A DNA stretch of 64,000 nucleotides from Metallococcus carri (GCF_011440275.1 NZ_JAAOIV010000012.1:62001-126000); one strand, 5' to 3'. Counted from the stretch's first letter, positions 26,885 to 36,367 are shown. The notes: generated by a model not told the origin, from the sequence alone. Translations and numbers: made by a program.

Positions 26885-27740
26885 GGGCATCAGCCGGCGC
26901 GCCCTGATCGCCGGGTCGCTCGCAGCGCTGACCGGGTGCGGCATCGGGGCGCGGCCCACCACTCCGGGGACCTCCGGCACGCCCGACTACCCGACGACCA
27001 AGTCCACCGCGCCGCCAGCGCACAGCTCGGTCTACGAGGGCCAGTTCTCCTCGACCTATCGCAAGGTCGCGGTGAAATATCAGGTCTGCCTGCCGCCCGG
27101 CCACACCTCGCCCAAGGGCCTGCCGTTGATCCTCGGGCTGCACGGCTTCGGCGGCGATGCGCGCCAGATCATGGAGCTCGGCGTGCCGAAGCTCATCGAC
27201 GCCTTCGTCTCCGGCAAGCAGCGGGGGCGCCCGGTCGGTTTCGTCACCGTCGACGGGGGGCAGGGCTCGTACTACCACCGCCGCAAGGACGGCACTGACG
27301 CCGCGGCGATGATCGTGAAGGAGTTGCTGCCGCGGCTGAAATCCTCCGGTTTCGACACCAGTCGCCTTGGCCTGCAAGGGATTTCGATGGGCGGGTATGG
27401 CGCCCTCCTGCTGGCCGCGACCAACCGGGGGCTGGCCCGTGGCGTCGCGGTGTCGGCGCCGGCGATCTGGCTGCGCGCGAGCGAGGCACCCGTCGTGGCC
27501 TTCGATTCGCCGCAGGACTTCCAGGCTCACAACCTGTTCACGATGGTGCCGCAGCTGCAACGCGTGCCGCTGCGGATCGATTGCGGCGACGTCGACCCCT
27601 TCGTCAAGGCGACGACCGCGTTGCGCGCCAAGCTCCGGCCCACACCGGCCGGCGGCATCTCGCCCGGCGGGCACGACAACGACTTCTTCACCGCCCGATT
27701 GCCGGAGCAGATCGCTTTCCTCGCAGCGCGGCTCGGCTGA
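26859..27740 (+). CDS. Secreted alpha/beta-hydrolase esterase (lipoprotein)
   Basis: 293 residues. Twin-arginine-like start with a lipobox (RRALIAGSLAALTGC, Cys about 28), a Pro/Thr linker, then an esterase-D/feruloyl-esterase-like hydrolase: LILGLHGFGGDARQ, nucleophile elbow GISMGGYG, acid CGDVDPF, and His in SPGGHDNDF. Membrane-anchored outside the cell; likely cleaves acyl esters. Starts inside the end of the RraB-like gene. Confidence 0.83.
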   Translation: MPTRPRRVEGISRRALIAGSLAALTGCGIGARPTTPGTSGTPDYPTTKSTAPPAHSSVYEGQFSSTYRKVAVKYQVCLPPGHTSPKGLPLILGLHGFGGDARQIMELGVPKLIDAFVSGKQRGRPVGFVTVDGGQGSYYHRRKDGTDAAAMIVKELLPRLKSSGFDTSRLGLQGISMGGYGALLLAATNRGLARGVAVSAPAIWLRASEAPVVAFDSPQDFQAHNLFTMVPQLQRVPLRIDCGDVDPFVKATTALRAKLRPTPAGGISPGGHDNDFFTARLPEQIAFLAARLG

Positions 27741-27781
27741 AAGTTTCCACCCCTTAGCATGTCTACCTTGGAGTAACTTTA

Positions 27782-27799
27782 AAGTGACGCACGTCACTT
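27782..27799. promoter_or_regulatory. CRP-like palindrome in the subtilase promoter
   Basis: AAGTGACGCACGTCACTT, perfect 8+2+8 symmetry and of the form AGTGA-N6-TCACT, close to CRP-family sites. A -10-like TATAGT (27801-27806) follows directly, so the site lies in the promoter spacer where binding would repress; a CRP-type activator bound here would be unusually close. Confidence 0.6.
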
Positions 27800-27854
27800 C
27801 TATAGTTCTCGCACGGTCGGCGAACCCTGCCCGGCCACGACACGGAGGAAACAC

Positions 27855-30842
27855 GTGCCCGACATCCCGATCAGAGGGCGGAGGTGGAGGAGCACGCTCG
27901 TGACGGCAGCCGTCGTCGCGCTCGCCGGCGGCGGCGTCGTCGCTGCTACGCCCGCGTCCTCCGCACCAGCCAAGCAGCAGAACGGCCGCTACATCGTGCA
28001 GCTCACCGGCGCACCCGTGGCGAGCTACACCGGTGGCGTCGCGGGGATCCCGGCGACCAAGCCCGCCAAGGGCAAGAAGGTCAACCGCGACAGCGCGGCG
28101 GCCAAGCAGTTGTCCGCTCGGCTGAAGTCGCAGCAGACGCAGGCGCTCACCCGCGCCGGGTCGTCCAGCAGTGCCGTCGTGCGCAGCTACACCCTCACCT
28201 TCAACGGCTTCGCGGCCACCTTGTCGGCCGCGCAGGTCGCCAAGCTGAAGTCCGACGGCTCGGTCATGAACGTCTGGAAGGACGAGACCCGCAAGGCCGA
28301 CACGATCACCAGCCCCGACTTCCTCGGGCTGTCCGGCTCGAACGGCGTCTGGCAGAAGCAGTTCGGCGGCATCCCCAACGCGGGCGCCGGCATGATCATC
28401 GGTGACATCGACTCGGGCATCTGGCCGGAGAGCCAGTCCTTCGCCTCCAACCCGCTGAGCGCCGCCGCCCAGGCGACGGTCAACGCCAAGTGGAAGGGCC
28501 GGTGTGACGCCGGCACCTCGGGCACGCCGGTCCGCTGCAACGACAAGCTGATCGGTGCGCGGTACTACGACGCGAATGCCAATGTCTACCCCTTCGAGTT
28601 CCGCAGCCCGCGGGACTACAACGGGCACGGCACGCACACCGCCTCGACCGCCGCTGGCAACAACAATGTCACCGCGGTCATCAACGGTGCCGAGGTCGGC
28701 AAGGCCAGCGGTATGGCGCCGGCCGCGCGGATCGCGGCATACAAGGCCCTGTGGGCGACCCCCGACGGCAGCGCGAGCGGCTCGACGAGCGACCTGGTCG
28801 CTGCGATCGACGACGCGGTCGGTGACGGGGTCGACGTCATCAACTACTCGATCTCGGGTTCCTCGACGTATGTCGTGACCCCTGACGAGCTGGCCTTCCT
28901 GAGCGCGGCCGACGCTGGTGTCTTCGTCGCGACCTCGGCGGGCAACTCCGGTGACACGATCGGCACCTCCAGCGTCGCGCACAACTCGCCGTGGACCATG
29001 ACGGTCGCGGCCAGCACTCAGGCGCGCGGCATGGCCAAGACGGTCACCCTCGGCAACGGCCAGAAGTACACCGGTGTCGGCGTCGGCCCGGGCGTCGGCC
29101 CGAAGCCGCTGATCGACGCGGCGACCGCGGCGCTGCCGGGCGTTTCCGCGCAGGCCGCCGAGCGGTGCTTCAGCGACGCCGACCAGAACTCCGCCAATGG
29201 CACCCAGCCGGCGCTCGACCCGGCGAAGGTCAAGGACAAGATCGTCCTGTGCACGCGCGGCACGAACGCCCGGCTCGACAAGAGCCTCGCGGTCAAGAAC
29301 GCCGGCGGCGCGGGCATGATCCTCGGCAACCCGTCGGCCGGGCAGTCGCTCGACGCGGACTACCACTACGTGCCGTCGATCCACGTCGACAATGTCGCCT
29401 ACACCGCGATCAAGGCGTATGCCGCGACGACCAACCCGACGGCGACGATCTCCGCGGTGGACACCAGTCCCGCGCGGGCGCCGCAGATGGCGGCGTTCTC
29501 GTCCTACGGTCCGGCGCTCGCCGGTGGTGGTGACCTGCTCAAGCCGGATATCACCGCTCCGGGCGTCAGCATCATCGCGGCCGTCGCGCCTCCGGGCAAC
29601 GAGGGCAACAACTTCTCGGCCTACTCCGGCACCTCGATGTCGGCGCCGCATATCGCCGGCATCGCGCTGCTGATCAAGCAGAAGCACCCGGACTGGTCGC
29701 CCGCGGCGGTCAAGTCGGCGATGATGACGACGGCGACGACGCTGGACAACCAGGGCAAGCCGATCCAGCGCGGCGGCAAGGACGCTACCCCGCTCGACTA
29801 CGGTGCGGGCCACGTCCGCCCGGCCCCGGCCTTCGAGCCCGGCCTGGTCTACGACGCCGGTTACACCGACTGGTTGAAGTACGCCTGCGGCATCGGCCAG
29901 CTGCAGCTGGTCGCGGCCGAGGGCACCTGCGACCGGATCGGCTCGACCGACCCGAGCGATCTCAACTACCCGAGCATCGCGGTGGGTGACCTCGCCGGCC
30001 AGCAGACGGTGACCCGCACGGTGACCAATGTCGAGAAGCGCGCCACGCAGTACCAGGCTCGCGTCCAGGCTCCGGCCGGTTTCACCGCCACGGTGTCGCC
30101 GAGCAAGATCACCGTCCCGCCGGGCCAGTCGCGCACCTTCACGGTGACGCTGACCCGCACGACGGCGGCATACGGCTCATGGTCGTTCGGTGCGCTGACC
30201 TGGGTCGGCAACCGCGGCCAGGAGGTCCGCAGCCCGATCGCGGTGCGGGCGGTCGCCCTGGCGGCGCCGAAGGAGATCGTCGGCACCGGCACCTCCGGTT
30301 CGCAGGCGGTCACCGTGACCCCGGGCTTCACCGGCACGCTGACGACCACGCCTGCGGGCCTGGTCGCCTCGCAGGTGAAGGTCGCGAACTCGACCACCGA
30401 CCAGGACGGTTCGGTGACCTACACCGTGCCGGCCGGGACCAAGGTGGCCCGGTTCGCCACCTATGACGCGGACGTGCCGGCCGGCACGGACGTCGACCTC
30501 ACGGTCCTCTACAACGGTCGCGTGGTCGGCACCAGCGGCGGCGGCACCTCCGAGGAGCAGGTGACGCTGAACAATCCGCCCGCCGGCACCTACACCGTGG
30601 TCGTCGACCTGTATGCCGGGCCGCCGAGCCTGGCCGTGAAGGTGCACGGTTTTGCGGTGGGCAGCACGGCGGCGGGCAACCTGACCGCCACGCCGGCCAG
30701 CCAGCCGGTGACGATGGGTCAGAAGGCCACCGTCACGGCCGCCTGGTCGGGACTCACCGCAGGGCAGCGTTATCTCGGCCTGCTGTCGTACAGCGACGGC
30801 TCGGGCGAGATCGGCCGCACCCTGGTGACGGTCAACCCGTAA
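27855..30842 (+). CDS. Secreted subtilisin-like serine protease (S8) with PA insert
   Basis: 995 residues. Signal peptide (about 10-36, ending SSAPA), inhibitor-I9 propeptide (YIVQLTGAPVASY), then an S8 domain: Asp in DIDSGIWP (about 186), His in NGHGTHTAS (about 258), Ser in SGTSMSAPHIAG (about 594). The 335-residue gap between His and Ser carries a PA domain (DKIVLCTRGTNARLDKSLAVKNAGGAGMI, listed here in two halves by function: cysteine loop and GAGMI strand). Then DLNYPSIAVGDL and Fn3-like beta modules to the end. This is the plant-cucumisin-like architecture. Extracellular protein degradation. GTG start after GGAGGAAACAC. Confidence 0.95.
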   Translation: MPDIPIRGRRWRSTLVTAAVVALAGGGVVAATPASSAPAKQQNGRYIVQLTGAPVASYTGGVAGIPATKPAKGKKVNRDSAAAKQLSARLKSQQTQALTRAGSSSSAVVRSYTLTFNGFAATLSAAQVAKLKSDGSVMNVWKDETRKADTITSPDFLGLSGSNGVWQKQFGGIPNAGAGMIIGDIDSGIWPESQSFASNPLSAAAQATVNAKWKGRCDAGTSGTPVRCNDKLIGARYYDANANVYPFEFRSPRDYNGHGTHTASTAAGNNNVTAVINGAEVGKASGMAPAARIAAYKALWATPDGSASGSTSDLVAAIDDAVGDGVDVINYSISGSSTYVVTPDELAFLSAADAGVFVATSAGNSGDTIGTSSVAHNSPWTMTVAASTQARGMAKTVTLGNGQKYTGVGVGPGVGPKPLIDAATAALPGVSAQAAERCFSDADQNSANGTQPALDPAKVKDKIVLCTRGTNARLDKSLAVKNAGGAGMILGNPSAGQSLDADYHYVPSIHVDNVAYTAIKAYAATTNPTATISAVDTSPARAPQMAAFSSYGPALAGGGDLLKPDITAPGVSIIAAVAPPGNEGNNFSAYSGTSMSAPHIAGIALLIKQKHPDWSPAAVKSAMMTTATTLDNQGKPIQRGGKDATPLDYGAGHVRPAPAFEPGLVYDAGYTDWLKYACGIGQLQLVAAEGTCDRIGSTDPSDLNYPSIAVGDLAGQQTVTRTVTNVEKRATQYQARVQAPAGFTATVSPSKITVPPGQSRTFTVTLTRTTAAYGSWSFGALTWVGNRGQEVRSPIAVRAVALAAPKEIVGTGTSGSQAVTVTPGFTGTLTTTPAGLVASQVKVANSTTDQDGSVTYTVPAGTKVARFATYDADVPAGTDVDLTVLYNGRVVGTSGGGTSEEQVTLNNPPAGTYTVVVDLYAGPPSLAVKVHGFAVGSTAAGNLTATPASQPVTMGQKATVTAAWSGLTAGQRYLGLLSYSDGSGEIGRTLVTVNP

Positions 30843-30852
30843 CACCGCAGTG

Positions 30853-30892
30853 ACAGTGCTGCCCCGGCCGATCTCGGCCGGGGCAGCACTGT
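30853..30892. terminator. Bidirectional terminator
   Basis: A perfect 19-bp stem (30853-30871 with 30874-30892, starting ACAGTGCTGCCCC) around the two-base loop TC. Outer AACACC/GGTGTT can extend the pairing. It serves the convergent subtilase and FrnE-like genes. Confidence 0.9.
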
Positions 30893-30899
30893 TGGGTGT

Positions 30900-31598
30900 T
30901 CAGGCCGGGTCGCAGCCGTCCGGGCCGCAGACTGCACCCTCGGCGACCGGCATCACGAGCGGATGGGCGTCGGCCCAGGCATGCTCGAGCGCGGAGGTGA
31001 ACGCCTCGGCCGGCTGGGCGCCGGAGACCCCGAACTTCTCGTCGATGACGAAGAAGGGCACACCCTGGATGCCGTAGGCGCGGGCCTTGGCGAAGTCGGC
31101 CTCGACCTCGGCGGCCAGTTCCGGGTCGTCGAGGGCGGCATGGGCCTCGTCGGCGTCCAGCCCGTGGGCGGCGCCGATCGCGACCAGCGCGTCCGGGTCA
31201 CCGATGTCGACGCCGCGCTCGAAGTGTGCGGACAGCAGGTCCTCCTTGACCGCGTCCGCGACCCCGTGGCGGGCGGCGAGGTGCAGCAGCCGGTGGGCGC
31301 GCAGGCTGTTGGCGACGACGAGGTTGTCGAAGTCATAGTCGAGCCCGACCTCGGCGGCCTGCTGCGTGACGTGGGCGGTCATCCGCTCGACCGCGGCGCG
31401 TGGCATGCCCTTGCGCTCGGACAGATAGTCGACCTCGGTGCCGTCGTAGTGCTCGGGCAGTGTCGGGTCGAGTTGATAGCTGTGCCAGGCGATCTCCACG
31501 TCGTTGGCGTGGGCGAACGCGCGCAGACCGGCTTCGAAACGGCGCTTGCCGATATAGCACCAAGGGCAGGCGATGTCGGACCAGATGTCTACCTTCAC
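30900..31598 (-). CDS. FrnE-like DsbA-family oxidoreductase
   Basis: 232 residues, cytoplasmic (no signal). Thioredoxin fold with DIWSDIACPWCYIGKRRF (CPWC at about 11-14), a helical insert typical of FrnE/2-hydroxychromene isomerase relatives, and the cis-Pro element GIQGVPFFVIDEKF. A C-terminal CGPDGC adds a second vicinal-type cysteine pair, seen in FrnE proteins linked to oxidative and cadmium stress. GTG start at 31598. Confidence 0.93.
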   Translation of the reverse strand: MKVDIWSDIACPWCYIGKRRFEAGLRAFAHANDVEIAWHSYQLDPTLPEHYDGTEVDYLSERKGMPRAAVERMTAHVTQQAAEVGLDYDFDNLVVANSLRAHRLLHLAARHGVADAVKEDLLSAHFERGVDIGDPDALVAIGAAHGLDADEAHAALDDPELAAEVEADFAKARAYGIQGVPFFVIDEKFGVSGAQPAEAFTSALEHAWADAHPLVMPVAEGAVCGPDGCDPA

Positions 31599-31626
31599 GA
31601 GCGGGTGAACGCTTCCGCCGACGCGG

Positions 31627-32079
31627 TCATTCCGGGGCGCTGCCGCCGGCGGCGATGCGGTCGAGGTCGCGGACGGCGTAGCGGTGATGCTCCCATTCCT
31701 CCTCGAGGATGGTGTGCAGGCAGTGCAGGGTGGTCTCGGTGTGTTGCGGCGACCAGGGGTGAACCCGCTCCACCGTGAGGTCCTGCGGGGTGACCGAGGC
31801 CAGATAGTCGCGCACCATCGCCTGCCGGCCGGCGAAGGCCTCGAGCACATCGGCGTATGCCGGGGTGCCGCTCGTGAACACCGACAGGTCATAGCCGTCC
31901 TCGGCATACGGCACGACGTCGATCCCGTTGACCCACAGGCTGTTTCCGCCCTCAAGCAACCACGGCGCGTCGATGTCGGCGCCCGAGATCTCGACTCCGC
32001 GCAGCACGGCCTGGGACAGGTTGCAGCGGGTGAACCGGGCACCGCTCAGGTCGGCCTCGACGAACTCCTTGTCGGTCAT
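31627..32079 (-). CDS. Pentapeptide-repeat plus DinB-like protein
   Basis: 150 residues. The N-terminal 35 residues read as pentapeptide repeats (FVEADLSGARFTRCNLSQAVL), followed by a DinB-like four-helix domain ending with HTILEEEWEHHRYAVRDLDRI, whose spaced histidines may bind a metal. DinB proteins include thiol-dependent S-transferases; the activity here is unknown. Divergent from the ArsR gene with 51 bp between starts, so possibly in the same metal-responsive unit. Confidence 0.8.
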   Translation of the reverse strand: MTDKEFVEADLSGARFTRCNLSQAVLRGVEISGADIDAPWLLEGGNSLWVNGIDVVPYAEDGYDLSVFTSGTPAYADVLEAFAGRQAMVRDYLASVTPQDLTVERVHPWSPQHTETTLHCLHTILEEEWEHHRYAVRDLDRIAAGGSAPE

Positions 32080-32130
32080 GCAGTCACCGTGGCACGCGGC
32101 ACCGACAACCAGCAACGCTACTATTTGCGC

Positions 32131-32487
32131 ATGCATGCAAGTACGCATCCCCCGGTGTGGGGTGACGATGTCGTGACGCTCGCGGTCGAGGTGCTGCGGG
32201 TGCTCGCCGACCCGACCCGACTGCAGCTCGCCGGTCTGGTGCTGGATGAGGAGAAGTCGGTGTCCGAGCTGGCAGCGACGCTCGGCAAGCCGACGCCCGC
32301 GGTCTCCCAGCATCTTGCCAAGATGCGGATGGCACGGCTGGTCACCACCCGCAAGGTCGGCACCTCGGTGCTCTACCGGGTGGAGAACGGTCATGTCCGC
32401 CAGCTCGTCATCGACGCCGTCGGACACGTCGAGCACCTGCTCGACGATGTCCCCGCGCACCACCGGCTGAAGGGAGTCGTCTCGTGA
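32131..32487 (+). CDS. ArsR/SmtB-family metal-sensing repressor
   Basis: 118 residues. Winged helix with LADPTRLQLAGLVL, SVSELAATLGKPTPAVSQHLAKMRMARLV and VGTSVLYRV. The C-terminal helix carries the alpha-5 metal-site pattern of CzrA/SmtB sensors: H in ENGHV, then H eleven residues later and H three after that (GHVEH). That suggests zinc (or Co/Ni) sensing. TTGCGCATGCATGCAA around the start codon is a possible operator. Overlaps the CDF exporter gene by 4 nt. Confidence 0.92.
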   Translation: MHASTHPPVWGDDVVTLAVEVLRVLADPTRLQLAGLVLDEEKSVSELAATLGKPTPAVSQHLAKMRMARLVTTRKVGTSVLYRVENGHVRQLVIDAVGHVEHLLDDVPAHHRLKGVVS

Positions 32488-33491
32488 CCGGCCACGACCA
32501 CGACCACCACGATCACCACGAGCACGACCACGGCGGTCCGCTCGCCCGTCTCCGGCATGTCCTCGGCGACCTTTTCGGCGGCCACTCACACGACACCGCC
32601 GACCAGGTCGACGAGGCCCTCGAAGCCGACGCGCGCGGCCGGCGCGCGTTGTGGCTCAGCCTCGCCGCGCTCGCCGTCACCGCCCTGCTGCAGGGCGTGG
32701 TGGTTGTCTTCACCGGCTCGGTCGCGCTGCTCGGTGACACCATGCACAACGTGGCCGACGCGGCGACGGCGATCCCGCTGCTGATCGCCTTCTGGCTGGC
32801 GCGTCGGCCGGCCAATGACAAATACACCTATGGCTACGGCCGCGCCGAGGATCTGGCGGGCCTGTTCGTCGTCGCGATGATCGCGTTGTCGAGTCTGCTC
32901 GCCGGCTGGGAGGCAATCGACCGGCTGCTCAACCCGCGCGCCGTCAACCACCTGTGGGCGGTCGCTCTCGCCGGGCTGATCGGCTTCGCGGGCAACGAGT
33001 TTGTCGCGCGCTACCGCATCCGGGTCGGTCACCAGATCGGCTCGGCGGCGCTCGTCGCCGACGGGCTGCACGCCCGCACCGACGGCTTCACCTCACTCGC
33101 CGTCGTCGTCGGTGCGGCGGGCGTCGCGGCCGGTCTGCCCTGGGCCGATCCGGTCATCGGCCTGCTCATCGCCCTGGCGATCCTCGGGGTGCTGCGCTCG
33201 GCGGTCGCCCAGGTCGGTGCCCGACTGATGGACGCGGTCAACCCCGAACTCGTCACGCGGGCGCGCGGAGCGATCGCCGACACCGACGGCGTCGACGAGG
33301 TGCGATCGGTGCGCTTGCGCTGGATCGGCCACACCCTCGTCGCCGAGGCGGATGTCACGGTCGATCGCACCCTGCCGATCATCGCCGGTCACGACATCGC
33401 CCACCGGGTCGAGCACCAGCTGCGCGATCGGTTGCCGCGGCTGGCCACCGCGACCGTCCACGTCAGCCCGGCCGGGGCGCACGGCGGCTGA
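32484..33491 (+). CDS. Cation diffusion facilitator (zinc-type CzcD/ZitB exporter)
   Basis: 335 residues. The histidine-rich N-terminus (GHDHDHHDHHEHDHGG) probably collects metal. Six helices follow, with the zinc site residues in DTMHNVADAATAI (helix 2) and DGLHARTDGFTS (helix 5), an HD-HD type. The C-terminal ferredoxin-like domain (about 240-330) ends ATVHVSPAG. Exports Zn2+ or related ions in exchange for protons; controlled by the ArsR protein in the same operon. Confidence 0.95.
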   Translation: MTGHDHDHHDHHEHDHGGPLARLRHVLGDLFGGHSHDTADQVDEALEADARGRRALWLSLAALAVTALLQGVVVVFTGSVALLGDTMHNVADAATAIPLLIAFWLARRPANDKYTYGYGRAEDLAGLFVVAMIALSSLLAGWEAIDRLLNPRAVNHLWAVALAGLIGFAGNEFVARYRIRVGHQIGSAALVADGLHARTDGFTSLAVVVGAAGVAAGLPWADPVIGLLIALAILGVLRSAVAQVGARLMDAVNPELVTRARGAIADTDGVDEVRSVRLRWIGHTLVAEADVTVDRTLPIIAGHDIAHRVEHQLRDRLPRLATATVHVSPAGAHGG

Positions 33492-33499
33492 CGGGTCGG

Positions 33500-34144
33500 T
33501 CAGACCAGGCCGGCCTTCGCGACGAGCACCGCCAGCTCGACCCGGCCGGTGACGCCGAGTTTGCGCTGCGCCGACTGCAGGTGTGTCTTCACCGTCGCCT
33601 CGGACAGGAAGAGCCGGCCGCCGATCTCGGCGTTGTTGCCACCGCGGGCCAGCTCGATGACCACCTCGCGCTCGCGCGGCGACAGCGCTGCGAGCTGCCC
33701 GGCGGCGGTGCTCCGCTCGGCTTGCGCCCGGGCGACCGAGTCGAAGACGGCCGGCACCTTGGCGGGCGTGAGCACGCCACGACCGGCATACACATCGCGG
33801 ATCGCCTGGGCGATCCGGTCGGGGTCATCCGCCTTGAGCAGGAAGCCGTCCGCACCGGCATTGATCGCCTCCACGACCAGTTCGTCGGTGTCCCAGGTGG
33901 TCAGCATGATGATCCGCGGCGGCCCCGGCAGCCGGCGCAGCTGGCGGGTGGTCTCGATGCCGTCCTGGCGCGGCATCCGCACGTCGAGCAACACCACGTC
34001 GGGCCTCGTCGTGCGCACCGCGGCGGCCGCCTCGTCGCCGTCATGTGCCTCGCCGACCACCTCCAGGTCGGCATAGGCACCGAGCATCAGGCGCAGCCCG
34101 GCGCACAACAGCGGGTCGTCGTCGACGAGCAGGACCTTAATCAT
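33500..34144 (-). CDS. NarL/LuxR-type response regulator
   Basis: 214 residues. Receiver domain with acidic DDD at 8-10, phospho-Asp in VVLLDVRMP (about 54) and Lys in GFLLKADD; LuxR helix-turn-helix LSPREREVVIELARG, EATVKTHLQSAQRKLG. Overlaps the kinase gene by 4 nt. Targets unknown; no transporter is linked to this pair, unlike the system at 1-6 kb. Confidence 0.95.
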   Translation of the reverse strand: MIKVLLVDDDPLLCAGLRLMLGAYADLEVVGEAHDGDEAAAAVRTTRPDVVLLDVRMPRQDGIETTRQLRRLPGPPRIIMLTTWDTDELVVEAINAGADGFLLKADDPDRIAQAIRDVYAGRGVLTPAKVPAVFDSVARAQAERSTAAGQLAALSPREREVVIELARGGNNAEIGGRLFLSEATVKTHLQSAQRKLGVTGRVELAVLVAKAGLV

Positions 34145-35427
34145 CGTGGACCTCCTGGGTGGACACCTTCGCCGGGCCCGGCCCAGGGGATGCGCACGAG
34201 CGAGCGAAACGCGCCCTGCTCGTCGACCCACACCCAGGACTGACCGCCACACTGCTGGGCCCGCTCGTGCAGGCCGGTCAGCCCGTTGCCCGGGCTGAAC
34301 GGTGCGCGTCGGCGGTCGGGCAGGAAGTTCGTGGTCGAGATCTCGATGCCCGAGCTCGGGCGGGCGTCGATGTGCAACCGGATGCCGACGCCGGGGGCGT
34401 GCCGGCGTGCGTTGGTGAGCAACTCCTGGGTGATCCGGTATGCCGAGTGGCTCAGCAATTCGTCGAGCGGCGCCGATTCGTCGACATAGATGGAGGACGA
34501 CACCGGGCTGCCCGCTGCGAGGCTCTCGTCGATCAGGGCGGGCAGATCGCGCAGGGTGAGCACGGGTCGGCGCAGGTCGTCCGAGGGCTCGCGCAACACA
34601 CTGAGCAGCGAGCGCAGATCGCCCATCGACTGCTTGGCGCTCTCGCGCACCAGGGCGGCACTCTCGGCGAGGCGCGGGTCGGTCTGGCTGGCGGCGACCT
34701 CGAGCGCACCGGCGTGGATCGACAGCAGGGACAACCGGTGGCCGAGGACGTCGTGCACCTCCTGAGCGAGGCGCTCGCGCTCCTGCTGCCGGGCCATCTG
34801 CTCACCCATGCGGTCCAGCTTGGCCGTTGCGGCATCGACGCGAGCTTCGCTGTGCTGCAACGCGATTCGGCTTCGGCCGAGCTGAGCGAGCGCGGCCGTG
34901 GCGGCGATGAGAATGGCGACGATGACGACCTGCAACCACCACGGGAAGGACTGCCCGGCCGGGAACGGGAACAGTGTGCGCCAGAACGACGAACCTCCGG
35001 TGCCGTCCTTGGCGGGTGGATCGCCACCGGAGTCGCGCCATACCGACATCGCGACCGCCGCTGCCGAGAGGGCGAGGATCGCCCAGGTCTCGCGGCCCCG
35101 GCGACGCAACCACACGACATACAGCCCGATGAGCGGCAGCAGGCCGTCGATCGGCAGCGCCAGGGTGCCGACGCCGAAGGCGGTGGCGATCTGCACCGGC
35201 CAGCGGTGCCGCCAGGGGATCAGCGCGACCAGCCCGAGACCGAGCAGCCACCACAGCACCGACAGGCTGTTTTGGATGTTGCCCGGCTGGTCGTTGCGCA
35301 GGGCGAACTGCGAGATCGCGAGGGTGAGGCTGAAGACCGCTGCCACGACCAGCGCGATGGTCCGCGCCCGCGGGGACATCACCCAGCGAGGCATGCGAGG
35401 CATGCGGGGCGAGGCGATGGCGGTCAT
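34141..35427 (-). CDS. NarL-family sensor histidine kinase
   Basis: 428 residues. Four to five N-terminal helices and a Pro/Gly-rich loop (GGDPPAKDGTGGSSF), a further helix at about 165-185, coiled coil, HisKA_3 box ERERLAQEVHDVLGHRLSLL, and an ATPase domain with QELLTNARRHAPG and GNGLTGLHERA. First gene of the two-gene operon. Confidence 0.94.
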   Translation of the reverse strand: MTAIASPRMPRMPRWVMSPRARTIALVVAAVFSLTLAISQFALRNDQPGNIQNSLSVLWWLLGLGLVALIPWRHRWPVQIATAFGVGTLALPIDGLLPLIGLYVVWLRRRGRETWAILALSAAAVAMSVWRDSGGDPPAKDGTGGSSFWRTLFPFPAGQSFPWWLQVVIVAILIAATAALAQLGRSRIALQHSEARVDAATAKLDRMGEQMARQQERERLAQEVHDVLGHRLSLLSIHAGALEVAASQTDPRLAESAALVRESAKQSMGDLRSLLSVLREPSDDLRRPVLTLRDLPALIDESLAAGSPVSSSIYVDESAPLDELLSHSAYRITQELLTNARRHAPGVGIRLHIDARPSSGIEISTTNFLPDRRRAPFSPGNGLTGLHERAQQCGGQSWVWVDEQGAFRSLVRIPWAGPGEGVHPGGPR

Positions 35428-35605
35428 GACGCCTCAATCTAGGGCGATCGGCCCCGGCATACCTCCACTCTTCGGATAGGTCGGGCAGCCCGGTCTTCAT
35501 CCGATCGGATGAGCGGGTCGAGCCGGTCGGCGGAAGTGTGGGACGAGGCTGCAGCGGTCAACTGGTGTCGTTCACCAATCCCGTTGTCCTGGAGGAAGAT
35601 TCACC

Positions 35606-36352
35606 ATGAACGAGCAGAACTCGCAGCAGCCGCAGCAGCCCTGGCACGGTCAGCCGCCCGGCTATGGGCCGAGCGCTCCGCAGGGCTGGCGCCCGGGCAT
35701 GCCGCCCACCCCGCCGGTCAAGAAGAAGAACTGGTTCGTGCGGCACAAGATCCTGACCGGGCTGATCGCCATCCTCCTGCTGGGCGGCTTTGCCACCGCG
35801 GTGAGTGGTGGCGGCGGATCGAACTCGAGCAGCGACGACAGCTCGTCGGCCTCCGAGCCGGTCGCGAACTCGTCCGACGCGGGCTCGTCCGACGCGAGCG
35901 GCGCCTCGTCGGCGCCGAGCGCGTCCACCACCAAGGCCGCGCCGGCGGCGCCGAAGGGTCCGGGCATTGGCACCCCGGTGCGGGACGGCAAGTTCGAGTT
36001 CACCGTCACCAAGGTGCGCACCGGCGTCGCGTCGGTCGGCGACTCGAGCTTCGGCACCAAGGCGCAGGGCCAGTTCGTGCTGATCACCGTGACCGTCAAG
36101 AACATCGGTGACGTGCCGCAGTCGATGTTCGACTCCAACCAGAAGGTCACCGACAACCAGGGGCGGCAGTTCGCGCCGTCGTCCGAAGCGGCGATCTACA
36201 TGGGCGACGACAACATCATCTTCAAGGAGATCAACCCCGGCAATCAGTTGACGGGCGTGCTGGTCTACGACATGCCCAAGGGCGCGGTGCCGGTCTCGAT
36301 CGAGTTGCACGACTCGGCGTTCTCCGGCGGGACGAAGGTCGCGCTGAAGTAA
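35606..36352 (+). CDS. Membrane-anchored DUF4352 protein
   Basis: 248 residues. A Gln/Pro-rich cytoplasmic start (QQPQQPWHGQPPGYG), a KKK-bordered membrane helix (about 48-67), a long Ser/Ala-rich spacer, and an extracytoplasmic DUF4352 beta-sandwich (about 115-245) with FEFTVTKVRTGV, FVLITVTVKNIG and VTDNQGRQF. Immunoglobulin-like; binding function unknown. Solitary gene. Confidence 0.85.
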   Translation: MNEQNSQQPQQPWHGQPPGYGPSAPQGWRPGMPPTPPVKKKNWFVRHKILTGLIAILLLGGFATAVSGGGGSNSSSDDSSSASEPVANSSDAGSSDASGASSAPSASTTKAAPAAPKGPGIGTPVRDGKFEFTVTKVRTGVASVGDSSFGTKAQGQFVLITVTVKNIGDVPQSMFDSNQKVTDNQGRQFAPSSEAAIYMGDDNIIFKEINPGNQLTGVLVYDMPKGAVPVSIELHDSAFSGGTKVALK

Positions 36353-36367
36353 CCGGCCGCGAAGCGC

